From Nisaea sp. (GTDB lineage Bacteria; Pseudomonadota; Alphaproteobacteria; Thalassobaculales; Thalassobaculaceae), in contig NZ_JAEPQA010000004.1 in NCBI RefSeq assembly GCF_017640745.1, forward strand, positions 135,803 through 199,802: DNA of 64,000 nucleotides, in the 5' to 3' direction. Below the pieces are notes generated by a model. It ran no database searches and had not been told where the DNA came from. It saw only the letters and a program-made list of their open reading frames with translations. Position numbers and translations under genes: made by a program. Positions 1 through 9,196 of the stretch are shown here, piece after piece. Every line of letters begins with the position of its first letter. Position 1 is the first letter of the stretch.

Positions 1-734
1 GTGCCGCGGGCATTGTTGATGAGACAGGCGCCCTTTTTCATCTTGCCGATCTCGCGCGCGCCGATCATGTCCTTCGTCTCGGGCGTCTCCGGCAGATGCA
101 GCGAGACCACGTCGGAGGCTTCGAGCAGCGCATCCAGGCTCTCCGCCGGCTCCGCATTGCCATGACGCAGCTTGTCCGTCCGGTCGAAGAAGATCACCCG
201 CATCCCCATCGCTTCGGCCAGCACCGCGAGCTGGGTGCCGATATTTCCGTAACCGACGATCCCGAGGGTCTTGCCCCGGACCTCTCGGCTGCCAATCGCG
301 GACTTTTCCCAGCGGCCCTCATGCGCGCCGACGGAGCGCGGGAAGGTTTGCCGGAACAGCATGACGATCTCTGCGATCGTCAGCTCCGCGACGCTGCGCG
401 TATTGGAGAACGGCGCGTTAAAGACCGGAATGCCCTTGCGCTTCGCGGCCTCGAGATCGACCTGGTTGGTGCCGACCGAGAAACAGCCGAGCGCGATCAG
501 CTTGTCCGTCGAGGCGATCACGCTTTCAGTCACCTTGGTCCGGGAGCGAATGCCGAGCAGCCGCACATCGGCCAGCGCGTCCTTGAGCGCCTCCTCTTCG
601 AGAGCCTTGGCATGGCGCTCGACACAGGAATACCCGGCCAGCTCGAGCTGCCGCGTGGCGGTTTCGGAAATCCCCTCGAGAAGGAGAAACTTGATCTTGT
701 CCTTAGGCAGGGACGGATTCTGAATTTTGCTCAT
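1..734 (-). CDS. serA: D-3-phosphoglycerate dehydrogenase (partial, C-terminus beyond window)
   Basis: Catalyses the first step of serine synthesis, NAD-dependent oxidation of 3-phosphoglycerate to 3-phosphohydroxypyruvate in the cytosol. About 244 residues are visible, starting MSKIQNPSLPKDKIKF at an ATG whose complement lies at 732-734. The substrate-binding lobe comes first, with the stretch LLGIRSRTKVTE and a GTNQVDLEAA segment typical of SerA. The NAD-binding lobe follows, with GKTLGIVGYGNIGTQLG as its Rossmann glycine motif, then HLPETPETKDMIG and INNARG at the window edge. The gene runs off the left edge, so the C-terminal part, including any ACT regulatory domain, cannot be judged. 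It is divergent from the PAS_5 gene that starts at 1035. Confidence 0.95.
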   Translation of the reverse strand, partial: MSKIQNPSLPKDKIKFLLLEGISETATRQLELAGYSCVERHAKALEEEALKDALADVRLLGIRSRTKVTESVIASTDKLIALGCFSVGTNQVDLEAAKRKGIPVFNAPFSNTRSVAELTIAEIVMLFRQTFPRSVGAHEGRWEKSAIGSREVRGKTLGIVGYGNIGTQLAVLAEAMGMRVIFFDRTDKLRHGNAEPAESLDALLEASDVVSLHLPETPETKDMIGAREIGKMKKGACLINNARG

Positions 735-1034
735 GCAGGAACAGGTCCGGATCGGTTACCGGCGTCTTCTCGACGCGCTGTCGTACGGCGCGCCGCTGAA
801 CGCGGACCGTCGACGGGGCGCTAGACATATAGAGACGGGGCCGAAACCGCAAGATGGTGACATGCCGCAGTTTAGGGCTTGCGCTGGCCTTAAGGTTTCC
901 CTGCGCCAGTCGGACGCCCCCCGAGATCCAGCGTTTACCCTTTCGAAAGCCTTGCGATGCATTTTCTGTCTGGCTTGCACGCGGGCGTAACCGTCGGGGG
1001 ATTGGTCGTCCCGTGTGCCTTTGGGGGAAACAAC
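735..1034. other. Divergent intergenic region between serA and the PAS_5 gene
   Basis: This 300-base stretch separates two divergent genes and should hold both promoters. Short open frames cross it but none has a convincing ribosome site or recognisable product. On the minus strand a poor promoter-like pair, TTGCGG (complement of 847-852) and TATATG (complement of 826-831), lies about 90 bases upstream of serA, but its 15-base spacing is short. I see no clear hairpin or operator. Confidence 0.3.
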
Positions 1035-1652
1035 ATGTCGCGCTGGGCCACCCGCCGACCTGGCTATTACGCAAGCGTAGCCGCCGCGCTGCCCGGATTC
1101 AGGACCGAGAGCTGCCGCCTCGTAGCGTCCGCCTATGCAGCCCTCCTAGAGCGGGCGGAGGGAGAGATTCCGTGCAAGAACGGTCTCGACCTCTCAGGTA
1201 TCGCGCCGGCGATGGCGAATGTCGCGCTTGCCGCGGTCAAGCTCGGCTCCGCCTGCGCCTTTCGGATCGCCGGCGAAGAAATACGCTCCAGGTTCGGACG
1301 CAAACTCGTCGGCCACAACTACTACGATCTCGTCAACCCGGCCCGGCGCAGCCATGCGATGCGGTCGATGGACATGGTGGTCAGCGTTCCCTGCGGCTTT
1401 CGCGTCGAGCTTATTCAGCGCTATTCCAACGGAACAGAGTTGCCGGCTGAAGCCTGCGCCTTCCCATTGCGCTCCCCGGACCCCGAAATCGACGGGTTCA
1501 TCCTTTTTGCCGACGAGTCTTCCACGCCGCCCGCACGCATTCGGAACAGCAATCCCAAGCTCGAGGAAGCGATCGTCGTCCAACGCGATCTGATCGATCT
1601 CGGATTCGGCGTCGACGAGCGTTTCGAGGATCTCGTTCGCGCGAGCAAATGA
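1035..1652 (+). CDS. PAS_5-family (PF07310-like) PAS domain protein
   Basis: A 205-residue soluble protein resembling the alphaproteobacterial PAS_5 family, small stand-alone sensory PAS domains of unknown ligand. The best match is around residues 75-100, AFRIAGEEIRSRFGRKLVG, the F-R-I-x-G-x-E-I ... G-R-x-L-x-G pattern that marks the family. No output domain (kinase, cyclase or DNA-binding) follows. I chose the ATG at 1035 because a GGGGGAAA stretch sits just upstream; an in-frame ATG at 957 would add an unlikely 26-residue leader. A second PAS_5 protein is encoded at 9197-9724. Family assignment is from motif reading; function is unknown. Confidence 0.75.
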   Translation: MSRWATRRPGYYASVAAALPGFRTESCRLVASAYAALLERAEGEIPCKNGLDLSGIAPAMANVALAAVKLGSACAFRIAGEEIRSRFGRKLVGHNYYDLVNPARRSHAMRSMDMVVSVPCGFRVELIQRYSNGTELPAEACAFPLRSPDPEIDGFILFADESSTPPARIRNSNPKLEEAIVVQRDLIDLGFGVDERFEDLVRASK

Positions 1653-1909
1653 GGCGGGAGCAGGATCCCAGTCATGTCCGCACGGGTCTCTCCGGGTTCA
1701 CCCCGATAGGCGCAAACGTTCGGAAGTGCGCGCCTGTTGGCCCTTGCGGGGCCGGTATCCAATAAGTTGTGAATATGCTATTTTCGGGATTGCGACTTGT
1801 GGCACTAGTTTTGCTTTGCCTTTGACTTGGTGAGTGATGCGACGCTTGGCGAGAGCCTGATTTGCCCTGATTCGCGAGACAACAGAATGCTGTCGAAAGG
1901 AAGGCTTCA

Positions 1910-3226
1910 ATGATCCCGAAGGTCAGTTGGCTGCCAAATCTGCGCCCCCGGAAAATCCTCCTTGCGGTCATGCCCTATGAAGGCGAGGTGCGCGACAAGG
2001 TCACGGACAAGTTCTACAAGAACAGCGCCGTCAAATACATGCCGCTCGGCGTTCTCAGCATTGCCGCCTGCATCCCGCCCGATTACGAGGTCAAGGTGCT
2101 GGACGCGGCCAGCCGCGGCTTGACGCTTGAGGAAACGATCGCCGAAATCGAAGCCTTCGAGCCTGACATTCTCGGTCTGTCCGTCGTCACCTATCGCGCC
2201 TGGTCTATGGTCCAGATCCTGAAGCGCTGCTCTGCGCCGGTGAAAGTCGTCGGCGGCCCGCACACGACCAAGAGTTCGGCCTATATACTCGAACAGGGCG
2301 CCGATGCCGTCTTCATCGACGATGCGGAGGTTACCTTCCCGAAATGGCTTGCCGACGGGTGTCCGAAAGGGATCTTCGATGGCGGCCAGGCCGACCTTAA
2401 CGCTCTCCCGCTGCCCGCCCGCCGGCTCCTCAACAAGGAAGATTACTATATCGAGAAGAACGAAGACCTTCTCTTCGACGTCGGTCGGCTTCGCCTTCCC
2501 CTGTTCACTTCAAAGGGCTGCCCCTTCAGCTGCATCTACTGCGACGTGCAGCAGAAGACCTTCAATTTCAAGAGCCCGGAGCGTGTGGGCGATGAATTCG
2601 AGGACCTGATCGATTACGGTGCCACCTCGATCCATATCCTCGACGACGCGTTCAACATCCGTAAAAGCCGGGTCGTCGACATCAGCCGGGAACTAACCTC
2701 GCGCGGGGTCAATATCGACTGGAGCGCGCGCGGCACGGTCGAGGTTCGCGAGGAAGTCGTCGCCGAACTGGCGGCGGCGGGGTGCAAGAGACTGCATGTC
2801 GGTATCGAGAGCCTTGATGACACTGTGCTCGAGAACCTGAAGAAGTCGCAGCGCGTGAAACATGTGGAGAAATTCGCCAACCACTGCGCAAAGCATGGCA
2901 TCGACATTCTCGGCTATTTCATTCTCGGATCACCCGGGGAAACCGAAGAATACCGCCGCAGGCTCCCCTCGCTGATCGAGGAAATGAACATCAGGATTCC
3001 CTACTTCAATATTCTCTCGCCACTTGCGGAGACTCCGTTCTACAGCCAGCTGCTGGCGGAAGGACGTTTCGAACGGGATCACTGGGACGATTTCTGCCGG
3101 GAACCGGTCAAAGACTTCATCATGCCCGACGTCCGGCCGGCCGAGGAGCGTGCCATGCTGGAAGCGACGATCCGCGAGTATGTCGAGTTCTTCAAGCGGC
3201 GGGACCTGCACGTCTTCGCGGCCTGA
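1910..3226 (+). CDS. B12-binding-domain radical SAM protein
   Basis: A 438-residue radical SAM enzyme with an N-terminal cobalamin-binding-like domain (about residues 15-150) and a C-terminal radical SAM barrel. The [4Fe-4S]-ligating motif is C204-x3-C208-x2-C211 (KGCPFSCIYC). A GGPHTT loop lies near residue 115, but I do not see the DxHxxG cobalamin-ligand motif, as is common in this class. Members include methylases and cyclases acting on lipids, pigments and antibiotics; the substrate here is unknown. It is preceded by a 257-base gap and an AAAGGAAGG ribosome site. The SAM-dependent Cfa-type enzyme downstream may work on a related lipid, but a weak terminator-like hairpin separates the two genes. 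Confidence 0.8.
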   Translation: MIPKVSWLPNLRPRKILLAVMPYEGEVRDKVTDKFYKNSAVKYMPLGVLSIAACIPPDYEVKVLDAASRGLTLEETIAEIEAFEPDILGLSVVTYRAWSMVQILKRCSAPVKVVGGPHTTKSSAYILEQGADAVFIDDAEVTFPKWLADGCPKGIFDGGQADLNALPLPARRLLNKEDYYIEKNEDLLFDVGRLRLPLFTSKGCPFSCIYCDVQQKTFNFKSPERVGDEFEDLIDYGATSIHILDDAFNIRKSRVVDISRELTSRGVNIDWSARGTVEVREEVVAELAAAGCKRLHVGIESLDDTVLENLKKSQRVKHVEKFANHCAKHGIDILGYFILGSPGETEEYRRRLPSLIEEMNIRIPYFNILSPLAETPFYSQLLAEGRFERDHWDDFCREPVKDFIMPDVRPAEERAMLEATIREYVEFFKRRDLHVFAA

Positions 3227-3282
3227 CCGGGACGGCACCGGCGATACCGGGAAATTGACCGGCCCGGGCAGACCCCCATGAA

Positions 3283-3314
3283 GCCTCACCAAGAGTGAGG
3301 CCATTTGAATTTTT
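3283..3314 (+). terminator. Weak intrinsic terminator after the radical SAM gene
   Basis: A 7-bp perfect stem (3283-3289 GCCTCAC with 3295-3301 GTGAGGC) around a 5-base loop is followed eight bases later by a five-T run. It lies about 57 bases beyond the radical SAM stop codon. The distance between stem and T-run makes it a weak candidate. Confidence 0.45.
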
Positions 3315-3428
3315 CCCCATTTGGGCGCATCATTAACCACAACACATCCGTGAAACATGCGATCGCGAGGCCGGAGCGATCGTCTGCGCTCCGGTTTACG
3401 CCTTCGCCGTTGGTGGGGTGGGCGTCAG

Positions 3429-4679
3429 ATGTTTTTTGCGAAGCTGCTGACCCAAGTGGTCAGGACGGGAACGATAGTTGTTGTCGACCCGTCGGGACGG
3501 CGCCGGACCGTCGGTACCGGCACGCCGCAGGTGACACTCAGGATTCACGACTGGAAAACGGACCTCCGCCTCGGCCTGTATCCGACAATGGCCGTCGGCG
3601 AGGCCTATATGGACGGCCGGCTGACGATCGAAGAAGGTACACTCTACGATTTCGTCGACATCGCGGCAGTCAATCTTGACCGGCTGGCGGCGCATCCGCT
3701 GCAGCGGATCATCGACGGCACGGCGGCGCTGCTGCGCCGATTGCAGCAGCACAATCCGCTGCACCGCGCCCGGCGCAACGTCGCGCATCATTACGATCTC
3801 TCCGATGCGCTCTATGACAGTTTCCTCGATCCGCAACGGCAGTATTCCTGCGCCTATTTCACCCACCCGAAGATGGGACTGGACGCCGCTCAGGAGGCGA
3901 AGATCCGCCATATAGCGGCAAAGCTGCTGCTGAAACCGGGTCAGAGGGTGCTCGATATCGGCTGCGGCTGGGGCGGTCTCGCGCTCGCGCTCGCCCGGAT
4001 GGCGGATGTCGAGGTGCTCGGCGTCACCCTGTCGGTCGAGCAGCATAGATACGCAACGGAGCGCGCCCGCGCCGCCGGTCTCGAGGATCGGGTCCGCTTC
4101 GAGCTGCGCGACTACCGCCTGCTCGAGGAGCAGTTCGACCGGGTCGTCTCCGTGGGCATGTTCGAGCATGTCGGGGTCGGCCATTACGGCGAGTTCTTCG
4201 CCAAGGTGCGGACCCTGCTGAAGGACGACGGCGTGGCGCTGCTGCATTCGATCGGCCGGCATGACGGGCCGGGCGTCACCAATCCCTGGATCCGCCGCTA
4301 CATCTTTCCGGGCGGGTACTCGCCCGCACTTTCCGAGGTATTGCCGGCGATCGAACGCGAGAAGCTCTGGGCAACCGATATCGAGATCCTGCGCCTGCAT
4401 TACGCCGAGACCCTTCGGCATTGGCGCGAGCGCTTCGAACAGCACCGAGACGAGATGGCGGAGCTCTACGACGAGCGCTTCTGCCGGATGTGGGAGATGT
4501 ACCTGATCGGCTCGGAACTCGCCTTCCGGCGCATGGGCCACATGGTCTTCCAGATCCAGCTGGCGAAGGACATCGAAGCGGTGCCGCTGACCCGCGACTA
4601 TATCGGGACTTTCGAGAAAGCCTCCACACCGGCCCTGCGCCGCATCCCTAACGAGAAGGCAAGGGCGAAAGCAAACTGA
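3429..4679 (+). CDS. cfa: Cyclopropane-fatty-acyl-phospholipid synthase family protein
   Basis: A 416-residue SAM-dependent methyltransferase that adds a methylene group across double bonds of membrane phospholipid acyl chains at the inner membrane surface. The SAM-binding motif VLDIGCGWGG lies at residues 174-183. The family active-site signatures are present: QYSCAYF with C141, and GMFEHVG with E246 and H247, which in E. coli Cfa belong to the cysteine and bicarbonate-binding site. Length is normal for the family. I start at the ATG at 3429; a further in-frame start at 3357 adds an arginine-rich stretch unlike homologues. A TTAACC half-site in the leader (near 3333) resembles half of a CtrA box, which is weak evidence. 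Convergent with the next gene. Confidence 0.9.
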   Translation: MFFAKLLTQVVRTGTIVVVDPSGRRRTVGTGTPQVTLRIHDWKTDLRLGLYPTMAVGEAYMDGRLTIEEGTLYDFVDIAAVNLDRLAAHPLQRIIDGTAALLRRLQQHNPLHRARRNVAHHYDLSDALYDSFLDPQRQYSCAYFTHPKMGLDAAQEAKIRHIAAKLLLKPGQRVLDIGCGWGGLALALARMADVEVLGVTLSVEQHRYATERARAAGLEDRVRFELRDYRLLEEQFDRVVSVGMFEHVGVGHYGEFFAKVRTLLKDDGVALLHSIGRHDGPGVTNPWIRRYIFPGGYSPALSEVLPAIEREKLWATDIEILRLHYAETLRHWRERFEQHRDEMAELYDERFCRMWEMYLIGSELAFRRMGHMVFQIQLAKDIEAVPLTRDYIGTFEKASTPALRRIPNEKARAKAN

Positions 4680-4685
4680 CCGGCC

Positions 4686-5138
4686 TCAGAGCAGCAGGAA
4701 GTCCTCCGCACTCATGATCGAGTTTCCGGGCATCTCGTGCAGAACGGAGAATTCAGACACCTCCGCGGCCCGTGCCGGCTGCGGTGTGGTTTCCGTCGCA
4801 GGATTGATCAATGCGATGTCGTAACTGTCTATCCGCCCCGTCGGCTCGACGCCCTTCACATCGAAATGGTCCCGCGCCTCGTCTTCTCCGTAAGCTGCAA
4901 GCAGGTTCCGGATCGCCGTCTGCGTATCGGGAGTCCCCGCCATCTCGGCCGGCATCTCGGGAGAGACCTCCGTCGGATCGCGGTCCGTGGCGCGGCGCAT
5001 CATCCGCTCCCCCGAAAGCTGGGTCTCGACGATATCGGCCGTTCCGGCGCCCGGCGCGAACCCGAGGTGCCACTGCACGCTCCGTTCGGCCGCGACGAAC
5101 CCGGTGCCGGGATAATCCGCATTGAAGACGATCGACAT
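4686..5138 (-). CDS. Uncharacterised acidic 150-residue protein
   Basis: I do not recognise this protein. It has 150 residues, is rich in Glu, Asp, Ala and Thr, and has no signal peptide, membrane segment or cysteine pattern. Codon use has the strong third-position G/C bias of neighbouring genes, which argues that it is real. It begins MSIVFNADYPGTGF and ends with the hydrophobic stretch SAEDFLLL. It is convergent with cfa (6-base gap) and lies downstream of the hydantoinase genes on the same strand, 163 bases after hyuB. Confidence 0.6.
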   Translation of the reverse strand: MSIVFNADYPGTGFVAAERSVQWHLGFAPGAGTADIVETQLSGERMMRRATDRDPTEVSPEMPAEMAGTPDTQTAIRNLLAAYGEDEARDHFDVKGVEPTGRIDSYDIALINPATETTPQPARAAEVSEFSVLHEMPGNSIMSAEDFLLL

Positions 5139-5301
5139 TCTGTTCCGCTCTCACCTTTCCGGTGCAGCCCGGCGCGATGCCGGGCGGTGGAAAGAGCAAA
5201 AGCAATAACCGGACCATCGGGACGAGAGTCCGGCCCGCACCGGAACACCCTTTGGCGACCATTGGGGGCGACTCTTGGGAAAGACCGCGCGCCGAAGCGG
5301 C

Positions 5302-7065
5302 TCAGGACGCCCGCAGGCGTGCGGTTTCAGCGGCATCGAGAGACCCGGCGAACGTCGAACCCGGATCGTCAGGATCTCCGACAAATGCCACGCCGTAGCT
5401 CTTCCGCGCGGCTTCGGTCGACACAAGGCCATCGCGCCAGTCGCGCCAGACCGCTTCGAGGGGACGCGTCTTCGGGTCGCCCCAGCCGCCACCGCCCGGC
5501 GAGCTTGCCGTCAGGCGGCCCGCGCCCATGCGTTTCAGGCCGAATTTCGGGGCAAGCTCCAGCGCCGCGCCTTCTTCCTGGACATGCATCTCTCCGGCAG
5601 CCCCGTAGGCGCCGCCCTTGATCCCGAAGCCAGTCTCATAGCGCAGGCCCTCGCCGCGGAAGGAATAGAGCGCGGGGGTCTTAATCTCGACATCGTAATG
5701 AGCTCCCGTGCCGCCGCGCCACCGGCCTGCCCCGCCGCCGTCATTGCGCAGTTCCTGACGCCGGAAATGCACCGGATAGAGCCGCTCGTAGGTTTCGGCA
5801 TTGGAAATGGTCAGGCCGCCGAGAGTGCAGAGATGGCCGATCTGGTTGAATCCGTCGCGGCCTTCGACCGCACCGGCGCCTGCCGCCGCCAGACCGTGAT
5901 AGAAGACGTAGGGTCGGCCTTCCCCGCCGTGGCCGGATGTGACGCCGAAGATATTCTTCGCCCAACCGGCCGCGGCGCGCTCCGGGGCCGCCTGATTCAG
6001 CGCCTTCCAGACCGCGTGGATGATCTCATGCGCGACGAAGACCGTGTCCATGGTGGTCGGCGCGCCTTCCCGCGCATTCACCAGGCTGCCTTCCGGCGCC
6101 ACGATATCGATGACGGAGAAAGTGCCCTCGTTGCGCGGGATCGCCGGGTCGAAGAAGGAAGCGAAAGCTGTGTAGACCGCCGAATGGGTGTTCGCGAGGG
6201 TGGAGTTCTTGAAACCGCGGATCTGCGGATCGGTGCCGGTGAAGTCGACCGTCGCCCGGCCGCCCGCGATCGTCACCTTCGCGCGGACCCAGATGTCGCG
6301 CAGCTCGAAGCAGTCGTTGTCACTGCGCTCCTCGCCCTCGTAGACCCCGTCCGGCAACTCCGCGAGCGCGGCACCCATGCGGCCCGCCGCATGGGAGAGG
6401 ATGCCGTCGAAATAGCCGAGCGCCTCCTCGACCCCGAGCTCCTCCACCAGACTCGCGACCTGCTCCCCGCCGATTTTGGTCGAACCGAGCATGGCGCCGA
6501 GATCACCTTCCAGCAGGTCCGGCGTGCGGGTGTTCAGCAGCAGCAGTTTCCAGAGATCACGGCGGACCTTCCCGGCCTCGACCAGCTTCAGCACCGGCAG
6601 CCGGACGCCTTCCTGCCAGACCTCCGTCGCCTCCGGATTGTAGGTCCCGGCCGCGCCGCCGCCGATGTCGGACTGGTGCGCGCGGTTGCAGACCAGCGAG
6701 ACCAGCCGCCCGCCGACGAAGACCGGGCGGGCGATCACCCAGTCCGGCAGGTGATTGCCGCCCGCCGCCCAGGGATCGTTCAGCAGGAAGACGTCGCCGT
6801 CGGCGATATCGTCCGCGAAGTCCCTTAGGATCGCGCGCGCGGCGAAACCGCCGCCGCCGCTATGGATCGGAATACCGTCCGCCTGCGCCGTCACCCGACC
6901 GTCCGGGCCGGCGATGAAACAGGTGAAATCGTGCGCCTGGCTGAAGATCGGGCTGCGCGCGGTGCGCACCATCACATGACCCATCTGCTGCGAGATATGG
7001 TCGAGCCGGTTCTGCGTCAGGGCGAGCAGGACCGGATCGGCGGCATTACCGGTCTTCGCGCTCAT
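5302..7065 (-). CDS. hyuB: Hydantoinase B/oxoprolinase family subunit
   Basis: A 587-residue beta-type subunit of the N-methylhydantoinase / 5-oxoprolinase family, which opens hydantoin, oxoproline or related lactam rings in an ATP-dependent reaction with its HyuA partner. The conserved N-terminal core is clear: SQAHDFTCFIAG near residue 43, then a NDPW...GGNHLPD loop at 96-107 that marks HyuB proteins, and GGGGFAARAIL before it. Length matches the family (550-600). Its ATG overlaps the hyuA stop by four bases (7062-7065), so the two are translationally coupled. The precise substrate cannot be told from sequence. Confidence 0.92.
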   Translation of the reverse strand: MSAKTGNAADPVLLALTQNRLDHISQQMGHVMVRTARSPIFSQAHDFTCFIAGPDGRVTAQADGIPIHSGGGGFAARAILRDFADDIADGDVFLLNDPWAAGGNHLPDWVIARPVFVGGRLVSLVCNRAHQSDIGGGAAGTYNPEATEVWQEGVRLPVLKLVEAGKVRRDLWKLLLLNTRTPDLLEGDLGAMLGSTKIGGEQVASLVEELGVEEALGYFDGILSHAAGRMGAALAELPDGVYEGEERSDNDCFELRDIWVRAKVTIAGGRATVDFTGTDPQIRGFKNSTLANTHSAVYTAFASFFDPAIPRNEGTFSVIDIVAPEGSLVNAREGAPTTMDTVFVAHEIIHAVWKALNQAAPERAAAGWAKNIFGVTSGHGGEGRPYVFYHGLAAAGAGAVEGRDGFNQIGHLCTLGGLTISNAETYERLYPVHFRRQELRNDGGGAGRWRGGTGAHYDVEIKTPALYSFRGEGLRYETGFGIKGGAYGAAGEMHVQEEGAALELAPKFGLKRMGAGRLTASSPGGGGWGDPKTRPLEAVWRDWRDGLVSTEAARKSYGVAFVGDPDDPGSTFAGSLDAAETARLRAS

Positions 7066-9140
7066 GCCGCACCCTCCCTGTCCTCGAAGCTGATCAGATA
7101 GTTCCCCGCCGCATCGACCGTCACCCGGTCGCCCGGACCGGCGAAGATCGTCGTCGTCGCCTCCTCGATCAGCAGCGGCCCCGGCAAGTCATGCCCCGGC
7201 AGAAGATCGCCGCCGCGATAGACCGCCGTCTCCATCATGCCGTGCCGCTCATCGATGAAGACCGGGCGCCGTTCCACCGGCACTGCCGGGCCCTCGGCCC
7301 TTGGCATCCTCGCTTCGGCAAGCGGCGGCAGCAGGCCCTTGCCGACCACGCGGAGCGCGGTGATCAGGATGCGGCCGCCCGGCACGAGATGGCCGAAGCG
7401 CTGTTCGTACTCCCGCTCGAAGGCGGCACGGATCGCCTCCGCGCCATCCGCCGGTGCGACCGGAATGCGGAGGTCCCATTGCTGGCCGTCATAGCGCAGG
7501 TCCAGCTCCCTCTCGGTCTGCATGCCCTCTTCCGCAAAGCCCTCGTCCGCAAGAAGGCTCCTCGCCCGCTCCTCCAGCGCCCGATAGCGGGTCTCGACAG
7601 GTTGTGCCGCGAGCGTATCGAGATCCTGGAAATGCACGTCCATGAAATCCTGCCGCACGTCGGAATGCAGCATGCCGAGGGCGCAGAAGGCACCCGCCTG
7701 GCGCGGGACATAGACCGAAGCGCAGCCGAGCCTGCGCCCGACCGGCACGCCATGCATCGGCCCGGCCCCGCCGCAGGCGACGAGCCGGAAGCGGCGCGGA
7801 TTCTGTCCGCGCTGGATGGAGATCCGCTCCACCGCATGCAGCAGGTTCTGCTCGACCAGACGGATGATCCCGGCGGCCCCTTCCTCGATCTTCAGCCCGA
7901 GCGGATCGGCGACCCGGCTCCGCACCGCCGCGCGGGCCTTCTCCAGATCCAGCGTGACCGACCCGCCGGCATAGACGCCGGGCTTCAGGCGGCCGAGCAC
8001 GAGATTGGCGTCGGTCACTGTCGGCTCGCTCCCGCCGAGGCCGTAGCAGGCCGGTCCGGGATCGGCGCCGGCGCCTTTCGGTCCGGCGAAAAGCATGCCT
8101 GCCCCGTCCACCCCGGCGATGGTGCCGCCACCCGCCCCGACCGTGTGGATGTCGACCGAGGGGATGACGAGGTCGTAATCGGCCACGGCAAGCTCGTCCG
8201 TGATCGCGATCCGGCCGCCGGACATCAGCATGACGTCGCAGCTCGTGCCGCCGATCTCCATCGAGAGCAGGTCGTCATGGCCGGAGACCTGCGCCAGATG
8301 CCGCATCGAGCCGACTCCGGCCGCCGGGCCGGAGAGGATCAGGTTGACTGGCCTTTCCGCGATTTGCCCGACCGAAACCGCGCCGCCGTTCGATTGCAGC
8401 ATGAAGAGCTTGTGGCGGAGGCCGGCCGCCGCCAGCGCCGCCTCGAGCTCCTGCAGATAGCCGACCACGCGCGGCGCGACATAGGCGCTGACCACGGTGG
8501 TCGAGCCGCGCTCGTATTCTCCGATGATCGGTGCGACAGCACTCGAACGGGCGATCCAGCCGCCGCCCCAGCTCTCGGCCAGAATCTCCGCCGCTGCGAT
8601 CTCGTGCGCCGGATTGGCGAAGGCGTTCATCAGGCAGATCGCCACCGCCTCCACACCCTCGGCGCGGAAGCGTGCGCCGATCTCCCGCACCTGATCGAGA
8701 TCGAGCGGCGTCAGCTCCCGCCCGTGCGTGTCCAGCCGTCCGGCGACCGGACGGCGCAGATAGCGCGGCACCAGGACCTCCGGATAGGGCGTGCGATGGT
8801 CCCAGGGATTGGGCCGGATGCCGCGACGGATCTCGAGGGAATCCCGGAACCCCGCGGTCGTCAGCATCCCGACCCGCGCGCCCTTGCGTTCCAGAAGCGT
8901 GTTGGTCGCCACCGTCGAGCCGTGCGCGAAAAAGGTGCATTGCCCGAGGAAACCGGCTTCGGAGAGACCGAGATCCGACGCCGCCTTCGCCACCGCGTTC
9001 ATCACCCCCTTCGCCGGGTCGGACGGCACCGACGGCACCTTGAAGACGTGCAGCGCGCCGTCCGCACCGGCGACGACCATATCCGTGAAGGTGCCCCCGA
9101 CATCGACGCCGATCCGCCAGGGGGCCTTGAGGGAAATCAT
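7062..9140 (-). CDS. hyuA: Hydantoinase A/oxoprolinase family subunit
   Basis: A 692-residue ATP-binding alpha subunit, partner of HyuB. The phosphate-binding motif GVDVGGTFTD is at residues 11-20. Further family blocks follow in order: SGPAAGVGSM, GGTSCDV and GAGGGTIAGVD, the ASKHA-type nucleotide fold of HyuA, then a C-terminal domain. Length is normal. It is first of a two-gene unit (hyuA-hyuB) and lies 56 bases after a PAS_5 gene on the same strand. Upstream in the same orientation are a racemase-superfamily enzyme and a class V aminotransferase, so use of a cyclic amide or amino-acid derivative is a reasonable inference, but not one the sequence settles. Confidence 0.92.
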   Translation of the reverse strand: MISLKAPWRIGVDVGGTFTDMVVAGADGALHVFKVPSVPSDPAKGVMNAVAKAASDLGLSEAGFLGQCTFFAHGSTVATNTLLERKGARVGMLTTAGFRDSLEIRRGIRPNPWDHRTPYPEVLVPRYLRRPVAGRLDTHGRELTPLDLDQVREIGARFRAEGVEAVAICLMNAFANPAHEIAAAEILAESWGGGWIARSSAVAPIIGEYERGSTTVVSAYVAPRVVGYLQELEAALAAAGLRHKLFMLQSNGGAVSVGQIAERPVNLILSGPAAGVGSMRHLAQVSGHDDLLSMEIGGTSCDVMLMSGGRIAITDELAVADYDLVIPSVDIHTVGAGGGTIAGVDGAGMLFAGPKGAGADPGPACYGLGGSEPTVTDANLVLGRLKPGVYAGGSVTLDLEKARAAVRSRVADPLGLKIEEGAAGIIRLVEQNLLHAVERISIQRGQNPRRFRLVACGGAGPMHGVPVGRRLGCASVYVPRQAGAFCALGMLHSDVRQDFMDVHFQDLDTLAAQPVETRYRALEERARSLLADEGFAEEGMQTERELDLRYDGQQWDLRIPVAPADGAEAIRAAFEREYEQRFGHLVPGGRILITALRVVGKGLLPPLAEARMPRAEGPAVPVERRPVFIDERHGMMETAVYRGGDLLPGHDLPGPLLIEEATTTIFAGPGDRVTVDAAGNYLISFEDREGAA

Positions 9141-9196
9141 GAGGGAAAACTCTCGGGGCTGGGCAGAACAAGAACCCGCACTCTAGCGCGCCCGGT

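Noticed and set aside
1653-1909. Possible promoter TTGACT near 1822 and a short GC hairpin before the radical SAM gene
   Set aside because: No acceptable -10 element follows the TTGACT at 16-18 bases, and the hairpin stem is only about five base pairs.
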